From contig JAFWBM010000025.1 in assembly GCA_017507105.1 (NCBI GenBank), positions 1 through 64,000 on the forward strand: DNA of 64,000 nucleotides, in the 5' to 3' direction. The notes under the pieces were generated by a model. It searched no databases, was not told the DNA's origin, and saw only the letters and a list, made by a program, of their open reading frames with translations. This document shows positions 26,679 to 36,537 of this stretch, one piece after another. A program made the position numbers and the translations under genes. The DNA is from Bacteroidaceae bacterium. Its GTDB lineage: Bacteria > Bacteroidota > Bacteroidia > Bacteroidales > Bacteroidaceae. Numbering within the stretch: the stretch's first letter is position 1; every line of letters starts with the position of its first letter.

Positions 26679-29600
26679 ATGAAAAAAGCTTTACTTTTAC
26701 TTTTCATGTTTGTTGCTTCATTTGCAACATCATTTGCACAGGATGAGCTCACTCGCTATCCCGTATTCGAGATGGGTGAGGACGGTTCACAGTATTATCG
26801 TATTCCTGTGTTGGTTCAGGCAGCTGACGGCTCATTGGTTGCAATAGCCGATAAGCGTGGCGCTAATTTGGGAGACCTTCCCAATATCATCAGTGTTGTT
26901 GCAAAGCGTAGTACCGATGGCGGTAAGACTTGGGGTGATATGGTTACAATTGCTCAAGGTGACAAGGCTGCTGGAAATACATACGGTGATGCCGCAGCAG
27001 TTCTAGACGAGGCTACAGGTAAAATTGTCAGTGTGTTCGTAGGTAACGAGAACTATGGTACAAACTGTGTAGGTCTTTGGGCGTCAAACAGCGCCTATCC
27101 TTTGCGCATCTATCAGTCAGAGAGTAGTGATAATGGTGTTACATGGACAAAACCTGTTGATATCAGCGAGAGCATCTACAATGCTATCTATGGCAGTAGA
27201 GGTGCATGGATTGGTATGTTTGCAGGTTCAGGTAGCGCTGTACAGTTGAAGAAGGGTGACCATGCAGGTCGTCTTATGTTTGTTGTTGCCGCGCGTAACG
27301 ATAATTCATGGGGTGGTAGCATGAGTAACTATGCTGTTTATTCTGATGACCATGGTGCAACATGGAAGGTTTCAGAGAATGCTGCTTACTCAAACGGTGA
27401 TGAGGCTAAGATTGTTGAGCTTTCAAACGGTGATCTTCTTATGAGTATCAAGAACCGTAATAAGGGTAACCGCTTGATGGCAAAATCTACCGACGGTGGT
27501 GTTACATGGGAAAAGGCTGCATTGAATACAAACCTTATGGATCCCGCTTGTAACGGCGACGTTGTATCATATACACACGGTGGTGTGCACTATCTTTTAC
27601 ATTCACTTCCAGGTAGTTCTTCTACCCGAGAGAATGTAACTGTTTACCTCAGTGCCGATAATGGTGAGACTTGGGAAATCAAGCGTCAGATATACTCTGG
27701 TTATTCTGCTTACTCAACACTTCAGGTACTTGAAGATGGTACAATTGGTATCATTGTAGAGGAGGGTAAATGGGATTCAAATCTTCAGGGTGCTGATGGA
27801 TTCCAGCTTGCATACTACAACTTTACACTTGATTGGTTGCTTGATGGTAAAGTTCCAGATGTGCCTCTTGCTGAGGGTGTTCTTGATCTTAACGGTTCTC
27901 GTTACATGACAATTGCCAACAACGAGGTGTTCAACATTGCAGCCGGCGGTGAGGCCGGATTCACTGTTTCTTGCAAGGTGCTTCTTCCCGAGTATCAGAG
28001 TGGCAGAAACATAGGCTTTGTAAATAACCGTGCTTATGAGGGAACTGCAAATAGCGGTACAACAGGTTTCGACCTTTATGGTGGTAACTCTGCGTCTCAG
28101 TCATTCTCCGTTAACCTCTCTTATGATGGCAAGCCTTGGGGTAACAGCTTTGCATGGGCTACAGGAGTAGAGCCGGCAAAGTGGGCTCATCTTACATGGG
28201 TTTTGGACGGTACAACATCTTATATATATATAGACGGTGTTCTTAAAGAGACAAAGACAGGAATGTCTACAAACGGTATGCCTTCAAAGAAGGATATCCT
28301 CGTAGGTGCAAGATATACAAACGTTGATGGTCAGGAGGCTGTTCCCGCAAACTTTGCAATAGGTCATATCGATGACGTACGTTTTTATAACAAGGCCCTT
28401 GCAGCTGACGAAGTTGTGGCTGACATGACTGCGACAGTTGGTGCTGACACTGAAGGTCTTATCGCTGCATATGACTTCACAAATATAGAGGGTGTAAGCG
28501 TTGAGGATATCTCAGGCAACGGTCACACAGGTACACTCGTTGGTTTCCCCGAGGAGGTTCAGTATACAGTTACAGTAAATGCTACAGAGGGTGGTACTGC
28601 AACAGTTAACGATCAGGAGGGTTCGGCTCTTGTATGGGACGGAAAGACTGCTGTTCTTAAGGCTGTTCCTGATGCCGGTTATAAATTCGCAGGTTGGCTT
28701 GTTGACGGTAAGGTTGTAAGCACAGATAATCCCTACTCTATAGAGGTTACTGAGGATATTGAGTTTACTGCACGTTTCATCGACGAGAATGCTTTGGAAT
28801 ATGATTATGTTGAAGGAGAATCAACAAACGGTAATCGTAGATTTGTTGGTTTCACAATAACAGATGGTAACAACTCTTTGACAGTAGATAATATTCAAGA
28901 GGATAATTTCTCTCCCATCTATGCCGATAGAACTACACAGGTTCTTGTGACAGAGCCCGGTGCAAGAATTTCATTCACAGATTTTAACTGGAGTGGTCAG
29001 TGGATGCACGCGTATGGTTACATCGACTATGCACTTGATGGCTCTTTCGATCAGGTTCCCAATGCTGATGGTACAACCGGTGGCGAGCTTGTAACATACA
29101 ACTATTATACTCCCGATGATTATACTACTCCTACTGATATCTGGGGTAACACTTCTAGCCCGCAGTATGCTAACAGCGATACATATTACGATGAAGACTT
29201 CAATGAGAGCAAAGGTCTTCCTCACTTCTTCTTGCCCGCTGATATTGCAGCAGGCGACTATCGTATGCGTATAAAGATCGACTGGAACAACCTCGATCCT
29301 ATGGGTGATAAGCAAATAAGAACAAACGGTGGTGCTCAAGTAGACTTTATTATCAGAATAGAGCGCGATGTAGAGCTCTTCCGCATAAAGAATGTCGAGA
29401 CTGGTGCATATCTCTTTGTTGCAGGTTACAACGAGGATCATTCAACAGGTCCTATTGGTTCAGTACAGGTTGTAGCACTTGACGAGGAGTCGGGCGACCA
29501 GAAGTTCGCTTTTGAGGATGCCGGCGATGGCAATGTATACATTGTTTCTGAGACAGGTTACTATATCGTGTGTCGTCAGTGGAACGTTGATGCTTGGAAC

Positions 29601-30626
29601 GATGGAACAAAGAGCGCCCTTAAACTTGTAGATGCCGGTAATGGTGAATATTACATTATGAACGGCAGCAACTATTTCAAGGTTGAAGAGGTTGGCGGCA
29701 TCAATTATCCTTTCTGCGATGCTCCATATGATAAGGCTGCAAAATGGGTTCTTGAGAAGATTGGAGGTGATGAGCCCGAGCCCGGAATTGATGAGGCTAC
29801 TGTAGCTCTTATTGCTGATGCTAAGGAACTTTTGGACTATACTCCTAAGGCCGTTGGTTATCCTGCTGAGGCTCCCCGCGCAGATTTGAAGGATGCTATA
29901 GAGGCTGCTGAGGCTGCTCCTACAGCAGATGCAGGTGTCGCATTGCAGAGTGCTATCAAAAAGTTCTATGGCGCAACAGACATTATTCTCCCCGAGGCAG
30001 GTAAGGCTTATACATTCACAGCAATGTATGGTGGTGAGGCTAAATATGTACTCAACGCTGTTGACGGCACTCTGACATTGGTTGAGCCTGCAGAGGTTCC
30101 CGAGTCTGCTAAATTCGTTTGCTCTGTAATTGATGGTGATTACAACTATCAGTTCAAGACCTCAGACGATGCTTACTATCTTGCTTATCCTACAATTGGC
30201 GGTAAGTCTTGGTTGGATAACGAGAGTGAGACCGGTCTCGAGAGCGACGGTACATTGGCTGTTACCAAGTTGAACGTTACTAAGATTCTCGCAGGTGGTA
30301 GTGTTGCTGCAACTAACGCAGACCTCTTCGGTCTTGTTAGAATCAACGGTTACCGTGGTTATGACAATGGTAAGAATGTTGATATGTTTGGTCCTTTCGT
30401 TGTTAAGCATTCAGCAGGTGTATTCGATGGTGCAGGTGATGCATACTACAACGAGAACTTTACATCGGCATTCCGTGTTGAGGAGGTTGAGGTTGCAACT
30501 GCAATCGAGGATGTCAAGGTAGAGAACGTTGAACAGGTTATCTATGACCTCACAGGTCGCAAAGTAAATGCTATCACTGCTAAGGGTATCTATATTGTAA
30601 ATGGCAAGAAGGTTCTTGTTAAGTAA
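26679..30626 (+). CDS. Secreted multidomain exo-sialidase (GH33) with LamG-like, InlB-type and ricin-like modules and T9SS-like tail
   Basis: A 1315-aa exported sialidase that should release terminal sialic acids from host glycans. After a signal peptide (1-21) the GH33 propeller has the arginine motif YRIP (R41) and five Asp boxes (SxDxGxTW at about 78, 149, 222, 270 and 325). Candidate catalytic residues are E243 and Y345. A LamG/concanavalin-like domain spans about 400-640, an InlB-B-like repeat (GYKFAGWLVDGK) about 650-720, a beta-rich region to about 910, and a ricin-like module (LFRIKNVETGAYL) about 910-1040. The end (IYDLTGRKV...GIYIVNGKKVLVK) fits a type IX sorting domain. The open frame starts earlier at 26628, but the ATG at 26679 gives the signal peptide. 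No nan genes are adjacent. Confidence 0.9.
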   Translation: MKKALLLLFMFVASFATSFAQDELTRYPVFEMGEDGSQYYRIPVLVQAADGSLVAIADKRGANLGDLPNIISVVAKRSTDGGKTWGDMVTIAQGDKAAGNTYGDAAAVLDEATGKIVSVFVGNENYGTNCVGLWASNSAYPLRIYQSESSDNGVTWTKPVDISESIYNAIYGSRGAWIGMFAGSGSAVQLKKGDHAGRLMFVVAARNDNSWGGSMSNYAVYSDDHGATWKVSENAAYSNGDEAKIVELSNGDLLMSIKNRNKGNRLMAKSTDGGVTWEKAALNTNLMDPACNGDVVSYTHGGVHYLLHSLPGSSSTRENVTVYLSADNGETWEIKRQIYSGYSAYSTLQVLEDGTIGIIVEEGKWDSNLQGADGFQLAYYNFTLDWLLDGKVPDVPLAEGVLDLNGSRYMTIANNEVFNIAAGGEAGFTVSCKVLLPEYQSGRNIGFVNNRAYEGTANSGTTGFDLYGGNSASQSFSVNLSYDGKPWGNSFAWATGVEPAKWAHLTWVLDGTTSYIYIDGVLKETKTGMSTNGMPSKKDILVGARYTNVDGQEAVPANFAIGHIDDVRFYNKALAADEVVADMTATVGADTEGLIAAYDFTNIEGVSVEDISGNGHTGTLVGFPEEVQYTVTVNATEGGTATVNDQEGSALVWDGKTAVLKAVPDAGYKFAGWLVDGKVVSTDNPYSIEVTEDIEFTARFIDENALEYDYVEGESTNGNRRFVGFTITDGNNSLTVDNIQEDNFSPIYADRTTQVLVTEPGARISFTDFNWSGQWMHAYGYIDYALDGSFDQVPNADGTTGGELVTYNYYTPDDYTTPTDIWGNTSSPQYANSDTYYDEDFNESKGLPHFFLPADIAAGDYRMRIKIDWNNLDPMGDKQIRTNGGAQVDFIIRIERDVELFRIKNVETGAYLFVAGYNEDHSTGPIGSVQVVALDEESGDQKFAFEDAGDGNVYIVSETGYYIVCRQWNVDAWNDGTKSALKLVDAGNGEYYIMNGSNYFKVEEVGGINYPFCDAPYDKAAKWVLEKIGGDEPEPGIDEATVALIADAKELLDYTPKAVGYPAEAPRADLKDAIEAAEAAPTADAGVALQSAIKKFYGATDIILPEAGKAYTFTAMYGGEAKYVLNAVDGTLTLVEPAEVPESAKFVCSVIDGDYNYQFKTSDDAYYLAYPTIGGKSWLDNESETGLESDGTLAVTKLNVTKILAGGSVAATNADLFGLVRINGYRGYDNGKNVDMFGPFVVKHSAGVFDGAGDAYYNENFTSAFRVEEVEVATAIEDVKVENVEQVIYDLTGRKVNAITAKGIYIVNGKKVLVK

Positions 30627-30643
30627 TCTTCGGTTCTTACATT

Positions 30644-30691
30644 AAAATAAAAAGTCCGGACGGAGAATTATCCGTCCGGACTTTTTATTTT
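30644..30691. terminator. Terminator after the sialidase gene
   Basis: A 21-bp perfect stem (arms 30644-30664 and 30671-30691; core AAGTCCGGACGGA) with a 6-nt loop GAATTA, ending in a T-rich run. A-rich and T-rich arms on both sides allow function in both directions. Confidence 0.88.
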
Positions 30692-30713
30692 ATTCTATTG
30701 ATTTGTAACTTGC

Positions 30714-30768
30714 CTGTTAAAACAAGTGGTGGGTACATCTAATTGCTACCCACCACTTGTTTTAACAG
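30714..30768. terminator. Terminator of the korAB operon
   Basis: A 22-bp perfect stem (30714-30735 with 30747-30768; core CAAGTGGTGGGTA) and an 11-nt loop lies just after the korB stop on the minus strand. It is a separate hairpin from the sialidase terminator 23 bp away. Confidence 0.8.
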
Positions 30769-30784
30769 ATCGGAAACTTATATG

Positions 30785-31789
30785 TTATTTAATTTCCCAT
30801 GTCTCATTAGTCTCAAGAAGCTCGGCAAAGTTGTGATAGTTCTTTTTCCCTTTAATCTCCTCTACCTGTGCATGTACACTGTCGTTATATGTAGGAGCTT
30901 CTACATCGCGTATTATACCAAGCGCAACCGGAAAATCTGGGCCTTCCATAAGGGCTAGCTTTAGGTGTAGGGTGGGGTCGGAGCAATGTGCATCGTGAAC
31001 AAGAATCTCTTTCTCGCTTACACCGTTCTCTCCCAGTTTTACAACCTTTAGGCCGAAACCCTCCTGTGCCAGTCCATACTCTTTTTCCGGTCCAAAAAGC
31101 ATAGGTTTGCCATGTTCCAGATATATGGCATTTTTCATACGTCCTTCTTTTGTATATACGCTTTCGTGGGTTCCGTTATTGAAGATTACACAATTTTGCA
31201 ATACCTCGGTAACGGATGCACCTTTATGCTGTGCTGCTGCCTTCAGACACTCAACGGCTGCGTTCATGTCCGTTGCGACACATCGTGCAAAGAAGTTGCC
31301 ACGTGCACCAAAACAGAGTTCGGCCGGACGGAATGGGTCCTCTACAGTACCATAAGGCGAGGATTTGCTGACAAAGCCTCGAACCGATGTGGGTGAATAT
31401 TGTCCTTTGGTAAGTCCGTATATGCGGTTATTAAGCAATATCATGTTGAGGTCGATGTTGCGGCGTACAGCGTGTATGAAATGATTGCCTCCGATTGCCA
31501 GCCCATCACCATCACCTGATATTTGCCATACGGTAAGGTCGGGGTTGGCTACCTTTGCTCCTGTTGCAATGGCGGCTGCACGTCCATGTATTGTATGGAA
31601 ACCGTATGTGTTCATATAATATGGCAGGCGTGAGGAGCAACCGATTCCCGATATTACTGCTGTTTGGTGAGGTGCTACACCTATTTCACTCATAGCCTTA
31701 TGCAGGGCACCAAGAAATGCGTGGTCGCCACATCCGGGGCACCAACGGGGTTGTCCGAACTTAAAATCTTGTGCTTTATATTCACTCAT
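30785..31789 (-). CDS. korB: 2-oxoacid:ferredoxin oxidoreductase, beta subunit
   Basis: TPP-binding subunit (334 aa) of a 2-oxoacid:ferredoxin oxidoreductase. It has RWCPGCGDHAFLGAL (cluster ligands), GIGCSSRLPYYMNTYGFHTIHGRA and the TPP/Mg motif GDGDGLAIGGNH with NNRIYGLTKGQ. The paired alpha gene ends 3 bp upstream. The two-gene layout, with the gamma domain fused to alpha, is the Kor (2-oxoglutarate) type in Bacteroidetes, linking oxidative decarboxylation of 2-oxoglutarate to ferredoxin. Another 2-oxoacid substrate cannot be excluded from sequence. Confidence 0.92.
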   Translation of the reverse strand: MSEYKAQDFKFGQPRWCPGCGDHAFLGALHKAMSEIGVAPHQTAVISGIGCSSRLPYYMNTYGFHTIHGRAAAIATGAKVANPDLTVWQISGDGDGLAIGGNHFIHAVRRNIDLNMILLNNRIYGLTKGQYSPTSVRGFVSKSSPYGTVEDPFRPAELCFGARGNFFARCVATDMNAAVECLKAAAQHKGASVTEVLQNCVIFNNGTHESVYTKEGRMKNAIYLEHGKPMLFGPEKEYGLAQEGFGLKVVKLGENGVSEKEILVHDAHCSDPTLHLKLALMEGPDFPVALGIIRDVEAPTYNDSVHAQVEEIKGKKNYHNFAELLETNETWEIK

Positions 31790-31792
31790 AGC

Positions 31793-33643
31793 TTATTCCT
31801 CCATAATTTTAGTGAATGAATCTACCAATGTAGCAATGTTGAAAGGTTGTCCCTTCACTTCGTTATATTGGCGTATGTTTATTCCGTTTGTCTTCATGCG
31901 CAGATAACCTGCAAACTGCCCCATGTTCTGCTCGGCAACTACAACCTTGCTGTATCGTGCAAGTGTCTCTTGAGTACCGCGAGGTAATGGGTTGATTACG
32001 TTGAAGTGTGCATGAGCCACTTTCTTGCCCTCTGCACGCATCTGCAACATAGCCTCGCGCAGATGGCCGTATGTTCCACCAAATCCTACAATGAGCAGGT
32101 CGGCATCTTCGTCTCCTTCGACCTTGAGGGGTGGCAGGGTGTTTGCAATACGTTCAACCTTCTCTTGGCGTTGTTCTACCATAAGATGGTGGTTCTCGGG
32201 GCTGTTAGATATAGCACCTGTTTCGTTGCTCTTCTCCAATCCTCCTATACGATGGGTAAAGCCTGGTGTTCCTGGAACTGCCCAGTAGCGTACCAAAGTT
32301 TCGGGATTACGTTTGTATGGTGTCCAACCTTCAACCATGTCGGGGGTAACGTAGTTGGGCTTAATCTCGGGATAATCGTTCAGGTCGGGAAGTTTCCATG
32401 ATGCCGAGCCGTTTGCAATGAATGCATCGCTGAGTAGTATTACGGGGGTCATATGTTCTACTGCAATCTTTGCTGCAAGGTATGCCGACTCGAAACAGTC
32501 TGTGGGTGATGTTGCAGCAATTACAGGTATTGGGCTTTCTCCATTACGTCCAAATAGTGCCTGTAGCAGGTCTGTCTGCTCTGATTTTGTAGGGAGTCCT
32601 GTTGATGGACCGCCACGTTGTACATCTATTATGACAAGTGGGAGCTCGGTGATTACTGCAAGGTTTATAGCCTCGCTCTTAAGGCATATTCCGGGTCCGG
32701 ATGTTGATGTACATGCGAGTGCTCCTGCATAAGCAGCACCTACAGCCGATGCGCATCCGGCTATTTCGTCCTCGGCTTGCATAGTGATAACACCCATTGA
32801 TTTGTGTTTTGCAAGCTCGTGCAGAATATCGGTTGCCGGTGTTATGGGATAGGAACCAAGGAATAGTGTCATTCCGGCTTTTTCGGCGGCTGCCATTAGT
32901 CCGTATGCGGTTGCCTTGTTTCCATTTATATCCATGTATTTGCCCTTGGCTTTAGGCTTACTGTTTATGCTGTATGTGTGCGATATAGATGCGTGGGTGT
33001 TATGTCCCATGTCATATCCGGCACGTAATACCTTTATATTAGCCTCTGCAATTTCGGGTTTCTTGGCAAACTTCGCACGCAACATACCTTCGGCAAGTGA
33101 TAGGTCGCGGTCGAACAACCAGCAAACGAGTCCCAGTGCAAGCATATTCTTGCATCTTACCATGCTCTTATTATCCATACCGCTATCTTTCAATGTCTCT
33201 ATGCACATTGACGTTATGGGGCTGGGTACCACTTCGCAAGTTATTCCAAGCTCTTTGATTGGATCATCGGTCTTGTACTCGGCTTTTTCAAGGTCTTTGG
33301 CTGTGAATGAGTCGGTGTCTATGATTATAGCCGATGTGGGCTTGCAATATTTGTACTGCGTTTTCAAAGCTGCAGGGTTCATCGCTACCAAAACGTCGCA
33401 CTTGTCACCCGGCGTGTAAACCTTATCTGCTCCAATGTGTACTTGAAATCCCGAAACTCCTGTGAGTACTCCTTGCGGTGCACGTATGTCGGCCGGATAG
33501 TCGGGGAATGTACAAATGTCGTTTCCTACCGTTGCCGAAATGGTGGAAAAGATGTTTCCTGCCAATTGCATGCCGTCACCCGAATCGCCCGAGAAACGTA
33601 CAATTACTTGGTCGATTGTCTGTTTCATCTCTTTTTCTGCCAT
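31793..33643 (-). CDS. korA: 2-oxoacid:ferredoxin oxidoreductase, alpha subunit (gamma-alpha fusion)
   Basis: A 616-aa subunit with an N-terminal gamma domain (FSGDSGDGMQLAGNIF, about 20-35) fused to the alpha pyrimidine-binding domain (about 200-600; GSYPITPATDILHEL, STSGPGICLKSEAINLA, DVQRGGPSTGLPTKSEQTDLLQALFG). The open frame can be extended to 33727, but the ATG at 33643 gives the usual MAEKE start. It is cotranscribed with korB, 3 bp downstream. The reaction is reversible decarboxylation of a 2-oxoacid, most likely 2-oxoglutarate, to the acyl-CoA with ferredoxin reduction. Confidence 0.92.
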   Translation of the reverse strand: MAEKEMKQTIDQVIVRFSGDSGDGMQLAGNIFSTISATVGNDICTFPDYPADIRAPQGVLTGVSGFQVHIGADKVYTPGDKCDVLVAMNPAALKTQYKYCKPTSAIIIDTDSFTAKDLEKAEYKTDDPIKELGITCEVVPSPITSMCIETLKDSGMDNKSMVRCKNMLALGLVCWLFDRDLSLAEGMLRAKFAKKPEIAEANIKVLRAGYDMGHNTHASISHTYSINSKPKAKGKYMDINGNKATAYGLMAAAEKAGMTLFLGSYPITPATDILHELAKHKSMGVITMQAEDEIAGCASAVGAAYAGALACTSTSGPGICLKSEAINLAVITELPLVIIDVQRGGPSTGLPTKSEQTDLLQALFGRNGESPIPVIAATSPTDCFESAYLAAKIAVEHMTPVILLSDAFIANGSASWKLPDLNDYPEIKPNYVTPDMVEGWTPYKRNPETLVRYWAVPGTPGFTHRIGGLEKSNETGAISNSPENHHLMVEQRQEKVERIANTLPPLKVEGDEDADLLIVGFGGTYGHLREAMLQMRAEGKKVAHAHFNVINPLPRGTQETLARYSKVVVAEQNMGQFAGYLRMKTNGINIRQYNEVKGQPFNIATLVDSFTKIMEE

Positions 33644-33772
33644 GATATGGTCAAAATAATGTGTTTGTAAATTGTATTGCAGTTTATTATAGGTTATTAA
33701 CCTATGCGCTACAAATGTCGTAAACATTTATGAGATTGAGAAACTTTTTAAGAATTACTTTCTATCAAAAAG

Positions 33773-33823
33773 AATAAAAATTCGGCAACATCTGTACATC
33801 TCAGACGTTGCCGAATTTTTATT
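33773..33823. terminator. Terminator of the TonB-type receptor gene
   Basis: A 22-bp stem with one G-T wobble (AATAAAAATTCGGCAAC.. with its complement, arms 33773-33794 and 33802-33823) and a 7-nt loop lies 13 bp after the receptor stop on the minus strand, and upstream of korA. Confidence 0.8.
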
Positions 33824-33836
33824 ATTGATATATTCT

Positions 33837-36308
33837 TTACATCATACCCTCATCGCCATAGCCATCGCTTTCCATGTTCATATTCTGATTTTGGCTTGGT
33901 TTACGTGTAGGACGTTTTGCTTTCATATTACCGAAACTATATGTCAGGGTCATTCCGAATCGGCGTCCACCGTGTCTGTTCTCGGAGTCTCGATAAAAGT
34001 TCCTGTCACCGGTTATTGTGTGCCATCCACGACTGTCAAGAATGTCACGTATATTCATGCTTATGCTCCAGTGCTTGTTGAAACTCTTGCGCAGGCCACA
34101 GTCGAAAGAGTAGTTGGGCTCGCGATGTCCTTGTGCGACCACCCTCTTTGCATTGTAGCGTCCTGTAGCTTGCATGGTAATACCCCAAGGTAGTATCATA
34201 CTTGCCGTCATTCTTGCGTTCCATGAGAAGTTCTCATCGGCCTCTCCGGTAATCTCTTGATTGTTTATAGTATATCTGAATCCGTCAAGTTTGTAATAGA
34301 AGAGATTAAGCGTCGTTGTCAGGTCGAGTTTCTTGAATAATCTGTTTTTGCCTATAATCTCAAGTCCTGCAGATTTCTCGCTTGCTACATTTTCGAATGT
34401 TGTATACATTATATTCTTTGTGGGGTCGCTGTAGCTTATTCTCTCAATAACGTCGTCTGTGGTGCGGAAATATCCCGATATCGACAGTGTGTGTTCTTTC
34501 CAGTTCTTTATATAGTTGAGCTCGTATGCATTTGAGTACTCGGGCGTCAGATCGGGATTTCCGAACGATATGTTTGTGGAGTCACTGATGTTGCTGAAAC
34601 TGTTTAACTGTCCACCCCAGGGACGTCTCAAGCGTCGTGTGTAGTTTACCTGTAGCTCGTGCCCGTTGGGTAATGAGTAGCTTATGAAGAGGCTGGGGAA
34701 GAGTGAGAAAAAGTCTTTTTTGATATATGACGGACGTTGCTCAGGGTTCTGCTCCTGCTCCCAATTGAAAGAGCGGGTCTTTACACGCCAATATTCTCCG
34801 CGCAATCCCAATTGGTATCCGAACTTGCCCAAACGTCCCGAGTATGTTCCGTATATGGCATGAGTATCCTGGTTGTATATAAACCTGTTGAACATGTTTT
34901 TATCTACTTGGGTATGTGCTTCGTCGGTATATGTGATAGTGGGATTTTCGTCACGCGATAGGGTTCCGTTGTATCCTGCCTCAATTCTTGTGTTCTCGCT
35001 TATCTTGTTCTCATATTCCAGTTTTATTGATGTGGAACGGTTGTCTACTTCGTTGTTCTGGAACTGATAGCTTTTATATATATTGTCAGCTCGCTCAGTG
35101 TTTTGACGGTATACAGCCTCATTGTCCATGCCCCAGATGTTGTGATTAACAGAGAGATCGATGTAATGTCCATCTTTGAATGTGTGTCTGTATCCTCCCT
35201 CGATGTTGAACATCTTGGGTCGGTTTACTGCATCTGTTGTACGCACTATCATTTCGGTGGTGTCCATCTGCTCCAACGAACCACTGAGTGTGGTCGTGTT
35301 GTTGCTCATATCACCTCTTGTTTTCATGCCCATTATGTTGGCATAGATTTCGTCTTTTTCTGTAAAACGCCATGTTACTCCTGCGCGTGCAAACAGGTTC
35401 TGCGGTTCACGCGAATTGTTGCTCCTTTGTCTTTGATAGCGGTTGTGGTTGTAGTATCTTGTAAAGGAGTTGCCCTCGCCTTCATGGTTCATGTGGCGGT
35501 AGTTGACATTGGCATATGCATCTAACTTGCCACTGCTATAGTTTATGTTTCCTCCGGCATTATATCCGCCTTGTGAATCGGCTCCGGCTTGTACACTACC
35601 GTAGTACCCGGCCTTACGGTCGCGTTTCAAAACTATATTTATTATTCCTGCAGTTCCTTCGGGTGAGTGTTTTGCCGATGGGTTTGTTATCACCTCAATC
35701 TTTTCGATACTGCCGGCAGGCATCTGTTGCAGAATGTCTCCTTGGTTATCAGATGTGAGTCCGGATGCCTTTCCGTTTATCCACACAGTGACGCTCTCGC
35801 TTCCACGTAGGGATACCTTACCCTCAGTATCAACCTCAACCGATGGGATATCCTCCAATACATCGGATGCGCTACCTCCTGTAGTGGCTATATTCTGGTC
35901 AACGGTGAATACACGACGGTCGATTTCGAAACTCATCTGGCTGCGCTGCTCGGTTACAACAACCTCCTTGAGCAGTTTGTTGTCGGGCTTTAGACGTATG
36001 GTGCCTATCTCAACATTTTCGCTTATACCAATCTCGATATTACGCGTATCGTCAAGGTAGCCTACAAAAGAGAACCTTGCAGTGTAGTTTCCGGTTTTTA
36101 TTTTTGCTATTTTGAAGAGTCCGTCATCGTCGGTGTTGACACCATAAATAGGTGTACTGCTACCTTGTGGGGTAAGTGATACTGTTACAAATGACAATGG
36201 CTCTTTTGTCTTTGAGTCTATAATCTTGCCACTGATGGTTCCGGTGCCTTGCGCCATCATCAGAAGCGGTATTAGCAATGTTGATAATAATACAAATACT
36301 TTATGCAT
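33837..36308 (-). CDS. Outer-membrane TonB-dependent receptor-like beta-barrel protein
   Basis: An 823-aa outer-membrane protein. It has a signal peptide (1-19), then a CarboxypepD_reg-like domain (GTISGKIIDSKTKEPLSFVTV, about 22-110) and a TonB plug (about 120-230; SDVLEDIPSVEVDTEGKVSLRGSESV, IEKIEVITNPSAKHSPEGTAGIINIVL). A long beta-barrel follows with alternating aromatic strands to the end. It is the OMP_b-brl type rather than SusC, and no SusD partner is present. The ligand is unknown; the C-terminal tail is rich in Met/Asn (NQNMNMESDGYGDEGMM). It is monocistronic, with a terminator downstream. Confidence 0.88.
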   Translation of the reverse strand: MHKVFVLLSTLLIPLLMMAQGTGTISGKIIDSKTKEPLSFVTVSLTPQGSSTPIYGVNTDDDGLFKIAKIKTGNYTARFSFVGYLDDTRNIEIGISENVEIGTIRLKPDNKLLKEVVVTEQRSQMSFEIDRRVFTVDQNIATTGGSASDVLEDIPSVEVDTEGKVSLRGSESVTVWINGKASGLTSDNQGDILQQMPAGSIEKIEVITNPSAKHSPEGTAGIINIVLKRDRKAGYYGSVQAGADSQGGYNAGGNINYSSGKLDAYANVNYRHMNHEGEGNSFTRYYNHNRYQRQRSNNSREPQNLFARAGVTWRFTEKDEIYANIMGMKTRGDMSNNTTTLSGSLEQMDTTEMIVRTTDAVNRPKMFNIEGGYRHTFKDGHYIDLSVNHNIWGMDNEAVYRQNTERADNIYKSYQFQNNEVDNRSTSIKLEYENKISENTRIEAGYNGTLSRDENPTITYTDEAHTQVDKNMFNRFIYNQDTHAIYGTYSGRLGKFGYQLGLRGEYWRVKTRSFNWEQEQNPEQRPSYIKKDFFSLFPSLFISYSLPNGHELQVNYTRRLRRPWGGQLNSFSNISDSTNISFGNPDLTPEYSNAYELNYIKNWKEHTLSISGYFRTTDDVIERISYSDPTKNIMYTTFENVASEKSAGLEIIGKNRLFKKLDLTTTLNLFYYKLDGFRYTINNQEITGEADENFSWNARMTASMILPWGITMQATGRYNAKRVVAQGHREPNYSFDCGLRKSFNKHWSISMNIRDILDSRGWHTITGDRNFYRDSENRHGGRRFGMTLTYSFGNMKAKRPTRKPSQNQNMNMESDGYGDEGMM

Positions 36309-36408
36309 TTTTATGTAATCTGTTTTCTTCTTTAACCTGTTTTTGACAGTTTTTGATACTGAAGGTTTAATTGATACTTGTTAAAAACTGTTACTTCAAT
36401 TCGCAGTG

Positions 36409-36416
36409 CGAAGATA
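36409..36416 (-). promoter_or_regulatory. Candidate -7 element of the TonB-type receptor gene
   Basis: TATCTTCG on the minus strand, a common variant of TAnnTTTG. The nearest TTG is at a 22-bp spacing, longer than ideal. Confidence 0.4.
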
Positions 36417-36457
36417 CATCTTTTTCTTCAATGAGTATCAATTATCTTTGTTATTAA

Positions 36458-36488
36458 TTGCATATTTTTTTACTTTTTGCTATCTTCG
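36458..36488 (+). promoter_or_regulatory. Promoter of efp
   Basis: TTG (36458-36460), a 20-bp spacer and TATCTTCG (36481-36488), followed 50 bp later by the efp start. Confidence 0.6.
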
Positions 36489-36537
36489 CGCCGAATTACA
36501 TAAGAGCTGAATAATAATAATTTAAAAATATACGAAT

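Noticed and set aside
28971-29441. 156-codon open frame antisense to the sialidase
   Set aside because: It is a shadow of the strongly biased codon pattern of the sialidase frame, with no start signal and no family features.
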